Shown here: piece after piece, positions 19,387 through 30,597 of the stretch | Numbering within the stretch: position 1 is the stretch's first letter | Layout of the letters: every line of letters starts with the position of its first letter | Assembly (NCBI RefSeq): GCF_000143415.4 | Contig: NW_003314408.1 | Span: 180,320-244,319 of the forward strand | Source of the DNA: Selaginella moellendorffii | Lineage: Eukaryota; Streptophyta; Lycopodiopsida; Selaginellales; Selaginellaceae | Direction of reading: 5' to 3' | DNA length: 64,000 nucleotides | The notes under the pieces: model-generated | What the model saw: the letters and a program-made list of their open reading frames with translations, nothing else | Databases searched by the model: none | What the model was told of the DNA's origin: nothing | Program-made: the position numbers and the translations under genes

Positions 19387-21379
19387 ATGGCGATCCTGTC
19401 GCCCAGCGCTCCCGGCTGCTGCTGCTACAGCAGAAGAGTGAGATTTTCTGGGGATGGACGACGACGAATGTGCATCGGCGCCGTGAAGCTGGCCGAGCGC
19501 GCGAGATTCTGGACGGGATCTGGCTGTGCATTTCGCAGCGGTGAGATTTTACTGTTTGCCTCTCAGAAAAGGAAGAATCGAGTGAAGAGATGCAGCTCCA
19601 GCGGCATGCATTTTGCGACCATGGCTGTGGATTACTACGAAACGCTGGGAGTTCCAAGAACAGCCACCGTTCTGGAAGTAAAACATGCATACCGAAAGCT
19701 CGCGAAGAAGGTTTTGCTCACATTTTCTGGCTCTAGTTTTCATCTGAGATTTCTAGCCTTTTGTTGGCAGTACCATCCAGACAAAGCTCCCGGGAACGAG
19801 GAGAAGTTCAAGGCAATCAGTGCAGCTTACGAGGTCTTATTTTTTCCTCTCACACTGGCTCGAGACTTTGAAGCCTGGATTTACCGCAGGTGCTTTCGGA
19901 CCCGGAGAAGAAAGAATACTACGATAAGTATGGCGATGCCGATTTTCAAAACGGTGTGCCTCCTGTAAGTATGATCCTTCTCGTCTCTAGATTTGATGGT
20001 TTATATTTTTTTGGTACAGACGAATCCTTTCGATATCTTCCAGTCTGTATTTGGAGAAATGGCTGGAATGAGACCCGAGAACTTCCAGGGCGCGGATCTT
20101 GGGTATAATCTCTGATTGATGTATACGCTGCTCTGATTCTGTGAAGCCAGGTACGAGCTGCATTTGGAGTTTACGGAGGGAATTTTTGGAGCAGAAAAGA
20201 AGATCGAAGTTTCACATTTAGAAACATGCAACAATTGTGATGGCTCTGGGGCGTACTTAGGAAAGGTGAAGCCATGTAAGGCTTGCCGTGGCAGCGGACA
20301 AACATTTGAAACACAGCAAGCAAGCTACGTTACATTTTCCAAGGTTTCAGTTTGTACAGATTGTGATGGCCGGGGCGAAGTCATTCTCGACTACTGTAGA
20401 ACTTGCGGAGGCGAAGGCGTAGTTTTAACCAAGAAAAACATTGACGTGAAGGTGCCAGCCGGTGTGAAAAATGGCAACACACTACGAGTGCCTCATGAAG
20501 GACATGCAGGGCCGAGGAGGTACGATCTTCAAAATCTACTTCAAAACACATTGTTTTTTTTATAGGACCCCGCCTGGAGATCTCTACATCTCTTTGAAAG
20601 TAAAAGATTATCCTGGCATCAAGAGGGAGGGGAATAACCTCCTTTCTACCATCTCGGTTAGTTATGTGGATGCTATCCTTGGGACATTAGTGGAGGTAAC
20701 ACTCTTTTTTGTTGGCTGGATTGCGTGGCTTACGTCCAAGTTTTTGTAGGTGAATACACTGGGTGGTAAAGCTGTTATACGAATCCCTCCAGGTACTCAA
20801 CCCGGTGACACGGTGGTGCTTCCAAATCAAGGTGTTCCAAGGCTAGGTTCACCGCGTACTCGGGGTAGCCACATTTTTACAATTCAAGTAAAAATTCCCA
20901 GGTCCTTGAGGTGCGTGAAACAGCTGCACTGGATTTGTCGTTCAATATTTTTTTTGTTGCAGCTCTGAGGAAATTCAGCTGGTAGAACGACTGGCTCATT
21001 TGCAAAGGTTGAAGAGCGATTGGAAAACAAAGAACACTTTCAGTGGGAGAAAATCGACTCAAGGTAAAGTAATTTTGTGGTTTCTTACAATGCTTGAGCA
21101 CTTTATCAACAGGAAATGGGGAAACTGGATTTTGGCAAGCCTTCAAAAACGCAATCGGGTATGGTTTGTTTCTGAACTTGTTTTGGTTAATAAATTCTTT
21201 ATTTGAGCAGGGTTGGGGGGTCTCGTCCTCGGAGCAAGTTCGGCACTATGTCTCTACAACTGTCACAAAAGACTTGTCCTCAGTTTGGTTTTATTTCTTC
21301 TGCTGGAGCTTCTACCGTAGTACTCTTGGCTGCAGTGCTCTGGACACTCTGCCGACCTCGAGATTGCCAAAAGAGGTGA
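19387..21379 (+). CDS. Organellar (probably plastid) DnaJ/Hsp40, type I, with C-terminal hydrophobic tail
   Basis: Ten exons: 19387-19710, 19771-19833, 19890-19964, 20020-20102, 20151-20519, 20566-20695, 20750-20901, 20963-21063, 21113-21158, 21211-21379; 503 residues. A basic N-terminal extension of about 75 residues looks like a transit peptide. The J domain (DYYETLGV..., with HPD at the start of exon 2) is followed by four CxxCxGxG zinc motifs ([32 protein letters not shown]). The substrate-binding C-terminal domain ([40 protein letters not shown]) comes next. After about residue 440 the protein departs from bacterial DnaJ and ends in a hydrophobic stretch ([15 protein letters not shown]) and a basic tail. 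An out-of-frame ATG five bases upstream overlaps the start. It would be a J-domain co-chaperone of organellar Hsp70. Confidence 0.88.
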
Positions 21380-21448
21380 AGCACCGGTAAAGAGAACTCA
21401 TATTTTATTCGGCTTTCGTTCAGAGGTAATAAATTTTGTTTGAAGATC

Positions 21449-22642
21449 TTACACAGCAGAGTTGATGGCTTTCCAGGCATCAGCCCAGGTCTCCATGACA
21501 GCAGCTACTCTTTCAAAGCTCGGATCGAGACCTCTCAGCTTACCTTTAACCATTCGAGCAATCTCCGCGTAGCAATCCTCCGCGTTAGTAGCATTCTTGG
21601 AAAGCCGAAGAGTTTGGAAGAAAGGCACGACGTCTTCCAGCAGGAGCAGCGGTTTAAACTCTGTCTTCAAGCTTGCAAGAGCCCCAGCAGTAGCGCCATT
21701 GGAAGAAAAAGAACTATCAGGTCCTCTCCAAACGTATGGAACTCCAGTCTTGACGCCAAAGCCGAGATGGTCCGCTACAACTTTAGCACACAGGCCAGCC
21801 CAGACATCATCGACACTCGTGGAGCTGCTAGAGCCCGAGAACAGCGAATCCTGGCCGCCGATGCCTAGACGAAGAAGCATGCATGGTCCTATCAGCCGTC
21901 GATCAAACGCTACGTTGGATCCGCTGAGAGGGAAGAGTGAGCCTTTGGGGATGGTGACGACGGCGTCCACGTAGCGCTGCGTGCGCTCGTGTGGCTTGAC
22001 AATGGCCGTGGGAGCGTCATAGTCGGGCAAGCCGAGCGACAAGCCGTGCGACATGACGGTGGTGACGCCGAGACGCAGGCTAAACGGGTAGCCGCGGACA
22101 AAGCCGACCGAGTCCGCGCGGTGTGGATCATACAGGGTGTTGAAGTAGTACGGCGTGGCCTTGGAGCGTAGATTGGCCAGGTGCTGCTCGACAGCGTCCA
22201 GGAGCTCTCCGGAGCCGAGATCTTTGGCCGGGACAACGTCCTCGAGGAAGGAGACGACGTAGCGGGCTTTGGAGACGAGAAAGCCGAAGGATCGACAGGC
22301 GCTTCCAGCGAAAGGATTGAGGAGGAGGGAGCTGAGCGTGATGGAGTGGCGCTTGCTGCTCTTGGCGGCCAAGGCCTCCAGGAACTTCTCGGCGTCCCGC
22401 TTGGTGACGACCTCGGAGTTAAGTTCGTGGAAGAGGAGGAGGTTTTGCAGAACTTTTTGCTGCTCGTCTTGCTCCTCCTCGTCCATGGCGTCGTCCGTCT
22501 CCAAAACTACGATGAGGTGGTGGTGCTGGAGGACGGGCTTCCAGGCCGAGAAGAGAGACTGGAAGTTTGATCGAGAACTCACCGTCATTACCACGTCCAA
22601 GTCCCGGCCCGCGTCCGCGTTCATCGCTGCGTGTGGATCCAT
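21449..22642 (-). CDS. RGP: Reversibly glycosylated polypeptide / UDP-arabinopyranose mutase-like (GT75), divergent RGP5 type
   Basis: Single exon, 397 residues, close to the family length of about 360. Recognisable blocks are ACRSFGFLVSKARYVVSF, TPYYFNTLYDPHRADSVGF, VRGYPFSLRLGVTTVMSHGL, LPDYDAPTAIVKPHERTQRY, VDAVVTIPKGSLFPLSG and DHLGFGVKTGVPYVWRG, ending WADAWKAINSAV as in RGP5-like proteins. The canonical three-Asp motif before the PAKDP segment is changed: this protein has FLEDVVPAKD where active mutases have DDD. Active RGPs interconvert UDP-arabinopyranose and UDP-arabinofuranose at the cytosolic Golgi face. Plant RGP5 forms are poorly active and may be structural partners, so this member may be non-catalytic. 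Its stop is 69 bp from that of the convergent DnaJ gene. Confidence 0.88.
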   Translation of the reverse strand: MDPHAAMNADAGRDLDVVMTVSSRSNFQSLFSAWKPVLQHHHLIVVLETDDAMDEEEQDEQQKVLQNLLLFHELNSEVVTKRDAEKFLEALAAKSSKRHSITLSSLLLNPFAGSACRSFGFLVSKARYVVSFLEDVVPAKDLGSGELLDAVEQHLANLRSKATPYYFNTLYDPHRADSVGFVRGYPFSLRLGVTTVMSHGLSLGLPDYDAPTAIVKPHERTQRYVDAVVTIPKGSLFPLSGSNVAFDRRLIGPCMLLRLGIGGQDSLFSGSSSSTSVDDVWAGLCAKVVADHLGFGVKTGVPYVWRGPDSSFSSNGATAGALASLKTEFKPLLLLEDVVPFFQTLRLSKNATNAEDCYAEIARMVKGKLRGLDPSFERVAAVMETWADAWKAINSAV

Positions 22643-22760
22643 GCTTGGAAAGCTCTTGAAGTTTTAATCAGCGAGTGGCATTTCCAATGCTTTTCCCTTG
22701 TTTTGTAGCAATGCCAACTTTCAAGAGGATCATTGTGAAGTCCACCTCGCAAACGACTAG

Positions 22761-24160
22761 TTATAATTTCTGGACGATATGCTTCATGGTCTCACAGATT
22801 TCTCGAGCAACTTGCACATCTTTGGTACTATCTATCAATTCCCTTTGCCTAGCCATCCATCCTGTGAGTTTTTCAATCTCCTTGCGAGCGGTGGCTTTGA
22901 TGTCGTCTATTGTCTCTCGATGTGCTTCGATCTGTCCAGAAAGAAAAAGAAAAAGCTCGTGAGTTTCATGGCGCACCTGCTCTTTAAGAGAATGCAAAGC
23001 ATCCATCTTATTTAGATCACAGTGTTAAGTGCCAGAGAAAGAGCTTTGCAAACGAGAAATATTACCTGAGTTTGAGCTGTGTTGCGGTGGTGACTAATAC
23101 CATCCTATAGAATTGACAATAGGTTCGCCGACAATGAATAAGTAGACAATAGTCAAATAGCTCACCTTGATGTTCATGAGGATCTCCACGATCGAATCGC
23201 GAGCGGCAAAAGCATTTCCATCCATCTGAGAGGATCATGTCAAAACTGAGCGCTATAAGAGATTATAGCTTGTTACCTCGTCATCTTCGGCTTCTGAAAT
23301 GGAGTTTCGCCGATCATCCTCGTGCTCATCCTGTTGATCATGAGGACGATTCGGAAACACAACGAAGAAATCATTTGCGACACCTTACCTCATGCTCGTC
23401 TTCTTCGGAAGAGTTATACTCGTTCACATCCTCGTCTTCTTCGTTGTAGCTCTCCACTTCCGCCTTAAGAGCCTCGAGCCTCGCGATTCGAGCCTGGTGC
23501 GATGGCCGGCCTCCAGCTTGTGGCCGATACGTTTCCTACAATGCGGGAGCTCATATAAACTCGCAAAGCAAAGCGTACAAAGAAGAACGAAATCTAGCTA
23601 GAACTTCCGACTCACCAAAGGATGCTCCTCCCTCATGGCGTTCATCTTCCGTACGAGAAGCTTGTCCACCCTCCGGATCCAGTGCTCGCGCGAGAAGTTG
23701 CCGCTGGGATCCCACACCCGGATGTAGTCCTTTTTCAAGTTCGCTCGCGCGTTCTGGAGCTGGGTCTTCCACTTGAAGCGCAGCGAGTCCTTGACCTCGT
23801 TGTAGCGCTGCTTCTTGAGCGCGTAGTACGTGCCGTGCGGGACGCCCTTGCGGGATTTGAAGCCCTTGGGCAGCTGCGACACGGGCGGGAGCTTGTGCCT
23901 CTCACACCGGTGCTCGTTAAACGAGCGCAGATTTCCATACCTCCGGTTGCATTTCCCCGCGCAGCACTCGAACTTCCTCTCCGCTCTGCGCCACGTCTCG
24001 CCGCCATCGTCAGAGACCTCTACTTGTTCTTGACAACGAGCGAAAGTTAGATCGAAACAAGCCCCAAGACTCGCAATTTACCATGGCTGCAAACCCTGCG
24101 CCTCTTTCTCCCCCATTGCTCGTCAGCTCTTCCTCTTTGCGGTCGTCCCTCTAGAGCCAT
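22761..24160 (-). CDS. Unrecognised protein: Cys/His-rich N-terminus plus acidic and coiled-coil C-terminus
   Basis: Seven exons (minus): 24082-24160, 23616-24028, 23535-23389, 23330-23277, 23225-23166, 23104-23066, 23006-22761; 345 residues, frame kept throughout. The N-terminus is basic (MALEGRPQRGRADEQWGRKR). A Cys/His cluster follows at about residues 45-70 (FECCAGKCNRRYG...NEHRCERHK) and could bind one zinc. A basic helical region comes next (YYALKKQRYNEVKDSLRFKW, FSREHWIRRVDKLLVRKMNA), then an acidic stretch (YNEEDEDVNEYNSSEEDEHE) and a C-terminal helical or coiled-coil part. The last exon contains an optional 45-nt in-frame intron (22932-22976), giving 330 residues if removed. I do not recognise the family; a nuclear or chromatin-associated role is only a guess from charge pattern. 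Confidence 0.65.
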
Positions 24161-24719
24161 TGTGCAACCTATTGTCTAAACCCTAATTTCCATTAATTTT
24201 TCTTTCACCGACCCGTGTTAAAAATGGACTTTTACTTTGACGTTAAACCCTTCGTCGTCGATAGTGGCCTTGACCCCGCCACGGTAACAACAAAGAGACA
24301 AAGCACTGGGATCGTGTCAAGACAAACCAACCGTACGATTTGATTCGTCACTCAACCCCCAGTGGAATGTCCACCCTGAGTATATTAAAACAAAGAAAAG
24401 GTGGTGGCCCTTCTAAAGAAGCTTAGACCTTCGTCCCGGTTGGCCAGGAAGGGATATGTGTGTTTATGCAAACCCCACCAGCAACAACAAGGCACCACCG
24501 CCACCTTTTTCCGTCAACCATCGTCCCATCTTTTCTTTAAATAATACCTTTAATATGTTTTTTCTTTTGTTTGTTGGGGTAGCATTGGCCACCAACCGGC
24601 TTTGCAACTAGCGTACCTCGCCAAAGAAAAAGAAGAGTCGTGGGGGTTAACTAAGCACCTCTTCTTAATTGGAATGCCAATGCGCTAAATTCTCGCCCTA
24701 TAAATTGTAAGTTCTTGGT

Positions 24720-24750
24720 GGGAGAGAGAGAGAGAGAGGAGAGAGAGGGC
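24720..24750. repeat. (GA)n microsatellite in the SCL3-like leader
   Basis: An uninterrupted GA run with one break, in the probable 5' untranslated region or core promoter. GA/CT runs near start sites are common in plant promoters. Confidence 0.85.
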
Positions 24751-24772
24751 CGGCGCGAGGAGCTTCCTGGCT

Positions 24773-24853
24773 ATGGCGGCTGCTGTCGTCTTCGTCCCCG
24801 GTGGCGCTCCATCTGGTGATGATCGGCGCGCCAAGGCGGAACCGTGTAAGTGA
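24773..24853 (+). other. Upstream ORF in the leader of the SCL3-like gene
   Basis: An ATG at 24773 opens a 26-codon frame (MAAAVVFVPGG...) ending in TGA at 24851-24853, about 130 bp before the main start. It may lower translation of the GRAS protein. Alternatively its end may be removed by a leader intron starting at about 24845. Confidence 0.35.
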
Positions 24854-24985
24854 TCGATCTTGTCGCGCTCTTCTTTCTCCCGGAGGGAGGGGAGAGGTTT
24901 CTAGGTTGCGCCGGCGCGACGAGGCTTTGATCTCGCCGACATACCCGGGGCTGGGAGCAAGAAATCCGCGCCTCCCAGCCGGAAG

Positions 24986-26518
24986 ATGCCAGGAATGATC
25001 AAGGCGGAGAGCGCATCACCGTCGGAGGCCTCGATTTCTCACTCTCTGCTGTCACTGCAATCCTCCTCTCCGCCCGCCGCCACCGCCACCGCCACTGCCA
25101 CCGCCACCGCGCCGCCACCGCCGCCATCGTCGGAGGAGCGCGGCCTCCGCCTCATCCACCTCCTCTACCTCTGCGCCAATGCGGTGGCCAGCAACGATCT
25201 CCAGCACGCCAATCTCTTCATGGAGCAGCTATCGGGCCTGGCGTCGCTCACCGGCGATCCAATGCAGCGCGTGGCAACCTATTTCCTCGAGGGGCTGGCT
25301 GCGCGGGTCACCAAGTCCTGGCCCGGCCTCTACAAGGCGCTCTACTCCACCCGGCTCTCCTCGGACTCGGACATAGCGGCGGCCCGGCACATCCTCTTCT
25401 CGGTCTCGCCGTACCTCAAGTTCGGCTACCTCACGGCAAACCAGGCCATCCTGGACGCGATGCAAGGCGAGAAGGTGGTACACGTCGTGGACTTGGAGGT
25501 GGGCGGTGGCAATAGTGTTCTCCAGTGGCTGGCGCTCTTACAGGCATTTAGTAGCCGTCCGGAGGGTCCTCCACACTTGCGGATCACTGCGGTGAACGAG
25601 AAGCGCGAGGTGCTGGCGCTCATGGGCCAGAAGCTCGCCGAGAGCGCGGAGCGGCTGGACATCCCTTTCCAGTTCCACCCGGTGGCGGTGACCCCGGCGG
25701 CGCTCGAGCGCGACATGCTGGGCGTCAAGAGCGGCGAGGCAGTGGCTGTGACGTCGCTCATGCAGCTCCATTCGCTCCTGGCCGACGAGAAGGAGGATGG
25801 CAAAGTCCGGGGTGGTGATGGTGGCGGTACTGCAAGTTTTGGCCTGGCGCTCAGGGAGAGGAGCAAGAGCGAGCCGGGGTTTGTGAGCTGTAAGATGGAG
25901 GAGCTCAAGGAGAGCAAGAGCGGGTGCAAGCGGAGCCGGGATGCGCTGGGAACAGGTTTCAATGGCATCGAGATGAATGGTCACGACGACTCGGGGCTAG
26001 AGCTGGGAATCGGGGTGTTTCCAGTGGCTCCCAAGGAAGCAAAGGCGGGAACGAGCAGCACAATCAGCCGTGTGTTGCAGCTCCTCCACAGCTTGAGTCC
26101 CAAGATCATGGTGGTGGTTGAACAGGAGTCGAATCACAATGGTGCTCTACACGAGAGGTTTGCTCCGGCGCTGCATTACTACTCGGCAATCTTCGATTCC
26201 CTGGACTCGACGCTCCCGCAGCACAGCAGCGAGAGGATCACCGTGGAGAGGCTCATCTTCGGGCAGGAGATCAGGAACATCGTGGCTTGCGAGGGCCTGG
26301 AACGGATGGAAAGGCACGAAACACTATCGAGCTGGAAGAGGCGATTCGAGCAAGCACACTTCTCGTCGTCTCACCTGAGCCCGACAACCGCCGTGCAAGC
26401 GGAGCGACTGCTGACAATACATTCGCCTGACGGATACAAGCTACACCGCGAAAAAGGTTCTTTAATTCTTTGCTGGCAAGACACTCCAATGCTTTCGGTG
26501 TCTGCTTGGAAAGCTTGA
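24986..26518 (+). CDS. SCL3: GRAS transcription factor, SCARECROW-LIKE 3 type
   Basis: Single exon, 510 residues. A low-complexity Ser/Ala/Thr/Pro N-terminus (residues 1-50) is followed by the GRAS domain. The leucine-rich region I begins LIHLLYLCANAVASNDLQHA. A KSWPGLYKAL segment and the VHIID-equivalent VHVVDLEVGGGN come next. The strongly SCL3-like WLALLQAFSSRPEGPPHLRI, DIPFQFHPV and GEAVAVTSLMQLHSLLADEK follow. A spacer of about 90 residues precedes the second half: PFYRE region with VEQESNHNG and IFDSLDSTLP, and the SAW motif near the end (WKRRF, LILCWQDTPMLSVSAWKA). SCL3 acts in the nucleus as a co-regulator antagonising DELLA repression in gibberellin signalling and root development of seed plants; the role in lycophytes is inferred. 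The start has a purine-rich context. Confidence 0.93.
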   Translation: MPGMIKAESASPSEASISHSLLSLQSSSPPAATATATATATAPPPPPSSEERGLRLIHLLYLCANAVASNDLQHANLFMEQLSGLASLTGDPMQRVATYFLEGLAARVTKSWPGLYKALYSTRLSSDSDIAAARHILFSVSPYLKFGYLTANQAILDAMQGEKVVHVVDLEVGGGNSVLQWLALLQAFSSRPEGPPHLRITAVNEKREVLALMGQKLAESAERLDIPFQFHPVAVTPAALERDMLGVKSGEAVAVTSLMQLHSLLADEKEDGKVRGGDGGGTASFGLALRERSKSEPGFVSCKMEELKESKSGCKRSRDALGTGFNGIEMNGHDDSGLELGIGVFPVAPKEAKAGTSSTISRVLQLLHSLSPKIMVVVEQESNHNGALHERFAPALHYYSAIFDSLDSTLPQHSSERITVERLIFGQEIRNIVACEGLERMERHETLSSWKRRFEQAHFSSSHLSPTTAVQAERLLTIHSPDGYKLHREKGSLILCWQDTPMLSVSAWKA

Positions 26519-28216
26519 CTTCCTAATGCTTGCTCTTCTCTCTTTCTCGTTTTCTTTTCTTTTTTCTTTTTTTTTCTGGAATTTTTGTTCGTCTTCTTGA
26601 TTCCCTGGCTGGCTATTGAGTGTCGTTACTCACATGGCATTGCAGCATTCCATTCCAGCGCTTGTTTGCCTGCGTTTGATTCTACCTCCTAGGTAGTTTG
26701 TACATTAACAAGACGATGCATTTCAGCTAGCTGGCTGTTGTGCAAGACAGGAAAAAAACGAAAAAACAAAGAACGCATACTGAGTGCAATGATGGATCTC
26801 ATCAGGGTGGGAGTGAGCTTGTTTTGTTCCGTAAACAAATCTCACTCCCCTTGCTTATGTATGTACAGACAGGTCTAGTTGTATTGTAATCCAAAGCAAC
26901 CTTTTGTTTTTGTTCCAGAGTATCGTTATCTCGTGTTCTTTTGGAGTGGTAGTGCTGAGCGCAAGATCTTTTTGTTCGCGCGATTGATTCCCTGACGAAG
27001 ATAAGTAAGACACTCCACTCAAACCTCTCGAGAATGCGTCGAATCTGCTTTTGCTTTTTAACACCATTTTCCGATATCAGGCCAAAGCTAGGCGACAAGG
27101 AGCAGTGTCATCTAGCACTAAGACGTGTGCCGCAGAGAGACAAATGCGCTATATACCCGAGTCCACTTCCCAACGAGGTACCATGCGTACAGCTTATTAG
27201 TGAGCTTTTGTCATGAAGCTCACTGGCCTCTTGTGCAGGACCTCATCTCCCTCCATCCTTCCTCTTTTGTTGAAGGGGAGTTGTCTGAAGCGATTACCCT
27301 GACTTGATGGATTTGGATGGACAACGGAGGAGAGTGATGCGTGATGTGCGTCCCGAGGGAAACCAATCACGTAAGTGAGTCTTGGAGGTGCTCTCGTCTT
27401 TATGCAATTAGGTGGAGACAAAGTGACACCACTGCAAATTCAGTTGACTTGCTTAGTAGAATACTGAAACAAGGCTTTTTCGCTTTTGTCTATTCAGGCT
27501 TGAAGTGAAAGCAATAAGAAAGTGTCTTGGCGTCGGCAAAGGTAGCAAGTTCTCCGTTCTGGCGCTGATTTTGCTCTGCTAATTGTTACCGCTCTCGGCT
27601 CACTGCGTGACCAGCTGCAGGAAGATTTGTCAAACGAGCGCAGAGAGGTTATTGGACGATGACTTATCAACAGAAGTGAACACAAGCAGACACGTATTAT
27701 TTGCATCGCTTTTGCAGAAGTTTGGCCCTTTGGGCACTAACTGCACGTCAGTTAGGACCCCTGGCAGGATCGGGCAGCAGCAACAGGCAGCCGATGGATG
27801 CATGCAGCCAGAAGCCAGCAGGCAGCGCAGCGGTAGCAGCCTTGTGGCCTCATGATATATGTTGCCACTTCAATTATCAAACTGAAAGCAGCAACCGACC
27901 AAGCTCGTAGCAGAAAGCAGCAGAGAGGTTGCAGGATCCGTCCGAAAGCAGTGAAACTGATGGGTGGATAATGCGGGAAGAACGAGACGACTTTTTTGAC
28001 GAAGGCGGATTCTGCTTTGCCATTTTGGTTCACATGCATTCAAGTGCTGCTTGAATTCGAGGCCCTCTCCTGGCTGGCGACTTTATTGCACTTCGTCGGC
28101 TCCGGGAGAGTTCCTTGTAAATTTAAGAACAACACCGACACATACCCAGGGGTTATTTTACATGCCAGCAGCAGCAACTTTGCTCGAGAAGCGCGGCAGT
28201 CACTTTACTTTTAAAG
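26519..28216. other. Intergenic: 3' flanks of SCL3-like and bHLH-MYC_N-like genes
   Basis: Only short frames on either strand and no recognisable domain. The T-rich tract at 26540-26580 is probably in the 3' untranslated region of the GRAS gene. Confidence 0.5.
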
Positions 28217-30597
28217 TTACTCAAAGAAACTTTCCATAAACTCAGGATATACATCTCCTGAAGTTGGTGCTGGTGGTGGTGGCGCTCTTCTTGGGAGGTC
28301 CAGGCAGCTCTCCTTGAGATTCTCCCAAGTCGAAGTGGCTGCTGGAATATGTAGCGGGCGCTGCTCCGTCTGGCTGTGCTTGACGTTGCCATGGTTGCTT
28401 TCGCCGCCATTATTAGTGACAAGCATGGCTGAAGAGTGATCACCAGCAAGGCAAGCATTAGCATTGTTATTATTCATCGAGTGGTAATTATCCTTGCTCG
28501 CAGGCGTGCCGGGACGACTTCGTGGGAAATGCGAGTGCTGCTGTGGAGCAGCAGTAGCAGCGGCACTAGCAGTGGTAGCAGGAGCTTCTGAGGTTAAAGG
28601 CTTCGGTGCGCCAGATTGACTGCCAGGGATGGTGGTACCACTACCGTACTGCTGCTGCTGCTGCTGAGACTGTTCTGCTGCCAGTTTGGAAAGGCGGACA
28701 GAAAGTGGAGAGCTGCAAGCGCTGCTGTTGCCTCTAGCGGCTCTCTCCAGTGCGTCCTGAAGAGCGGCTTGGATCACGCTGCTGCTGCTACTGCCATTTC
28801 CAGTCTTTTGAAGTTTGTTACTACCGCCTGGACTGATCATGGGACTTACCATTGGAGAGTTGTGCGAGGCGGATGATATAACCGGGGGGATCTGAACCAT
28901 GAGACTCGTATCGTGCTCGTGACGTGGCGCATGGAAGGCAAAGCTGTTATTGCTGCTACCGGTTTGGAGGAGTTCCTGAAAGCTGGGGGACGGACTGTTT
29001 GTGGTGGCGACCGTGGTGGCAACCTTAGTGTTCTGGTACTGCATTCTTCTGGCCAGAAGGTTACCTCTCGGAGATGTTGCTACGTCGCCACCTGTCGAAC
29101 CAGCGGGTCTCTTCATTCCTGCGAATGCCTGACCGGTTCCTGCTGCTACGACGGTATCTCCGTCCTGGTCGACAACAGTACCATTTCGAAAGTCGAAAGT
29201 GCTGGTGCCGTTTTGGAGTGACAACCTCAGGGAAGCTATGCTGGGATCGTCACTTGCAGCAGGCTGAATCACTGGATCGCATGCGACGCCAAGTCTGAGC
29301 CGGAAGTCAGACGAAGCAGCAGGCGTGTGAAAGAAGGCGGCTTGATTGTTCTGCCATCCGGGAGAAGGAAGAACCGACGCTGGTGCTGCTGCTCCAGTCG
29401 GGGACCCGCAGAAGAACCGGTTCCTCATGGGAGCAAACGTCTGGGAGAGAAATCCTCCTCCGGCCTGGTTCTCCAGCGACTCAAATGTGTATCTCATCCG
29501 TAGCACGAAGTGGAGGTCCTCGGCAACCTGTGGCTCATGGTACGTGAAAACTCAAGTTTTTAAAATGCCGTGCAATGGAGAGCTGAGATACTCACGATCT
29601 TGCAGGATCCTAGTTGGAGAAGTCCGTGCCCAGCTTGAATCACAGCTATGGTCTGCGAGATGGTATACAAGGTTCTTAGAGCCCGTGAAGAAAGAGAATT
29701 CCGGATAGCTACCTGAATGCCAGCCGAGAATTGGTCCATCCATTCGGGTGGATGCTGCGAAGGGGGAGGAGCTTACAATAAAACCCGAGAAGAAACGTTT
29801 GAAGAGGAGGATTTTACCGAATCGAAGGAGCTTTGCCAGTAGTTGAGCGGGCCGACCTCCGTCTCGGAAGACTCCCGGAACACCCACTTGTGGCATTTGT
29901 CTGAGGCAACTTTTCCCATCAATCTGTGCAACAAGATGAGTCCTCACAGCTGGAAGGCGGAGTCTTTTCAAGTACGCACCCTTCTCCATAGTTGTAGAGC
30001 TGGATTGACATCTTTCTGAACGCTTTCCTTACAGGGTCCTCCTCCTCCACATCGTCTCCCAGATTGAAGCCGCTGTGAACCCGGTGAATGCTGCCGGCGA
30101 GTGGTGGAGTGGTGGTGGTGGTCACCTCGTTCTTGTTGTCAGCGGCTGCGTCGCCGGAGCAGCAGCCTGCTGGACGGCAGTATCCGTCCTCCCACATGAG
30201 CATCCTGGAAGACACGAGAAGAGACACGAAGAAAGACCGTAAGGCTTGCAAAGTTCGTTCTTTTCTCTTTTGGTGAGGCTGATATGTGGAAGTGGAACTT
30301 ACAGGCTCCCTTCGTCCCCGGCTTTGCATCCAAGTCCGCCTCGCAACCTCCTGGAGATGAAAGCCAGATGAATCAGAGCAAGCAACGTAGCAATGCAGTG
30401 AAACAACGAGGAGAAGAGAGAGAGCGAGAGAGAGAGTGAGAGAGAGAAGGGGGCTTAAGGTGAGCTGCTTCTTACGGTCGGGGACGGATGGTCCAGAAGA
30501 CAGAGTAAGTCCAATCTGAGCTGATACACACATTCCGCAGCGCTTCGTGCAGCGCCATGACTGCCATCACTTCCCGGCTCCTCTCCACGACACCCAT
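28217..30597 (-). CDS. bHLH-MYC_N domain protein ('WNK kinase-related' family, no kinase domain)
   Basis: Seven exons (minus): 30476-30597, 30303-30350, 29980-30204, 29818-29923, 29713-29754, 29596-29652, 28217-29527; 636 residues, frame continuous. The first half is a bHLH-MYC_N-type domain: WTYSVFWTIRPRP, LMLMWEDGYCRPAGC, FRKMSIQLYNYGEG, LMGKVASDKCHKWVF, WQSSFDS, PPEWMDQFSAGIQTIAVIQA and LLQLGSCKIVAEDLHFVL. This layout matches plant proteins annotated as WNK-related or transcription-factor-like, which carry the MYC N-terminal domain without the basic helix-loop-helix. The long last exon is low-complexity (Ser, Asn, Gln, Pro) with a CAG-encoded Gln run near 28650. It is probably a nuclear regulatory protein; partners are unknown. 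The first intron has a CT-rich tract. Confidence 0.85.

Larger units (their letters stand above)
24161..24985. other. Intergenic region and 5' leader of the SCL3-like gene
   Basis: About 0.8 kb between two divergent genes. The part near 24720-24750 is a GA-rich run, followed by a GC-rich leader. A possible leader intron donor (GTAAGTGATC) lies near 24845, with a pyrimidine-rich tract and TTTCTAG near 24900. Confidence 0.5.
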
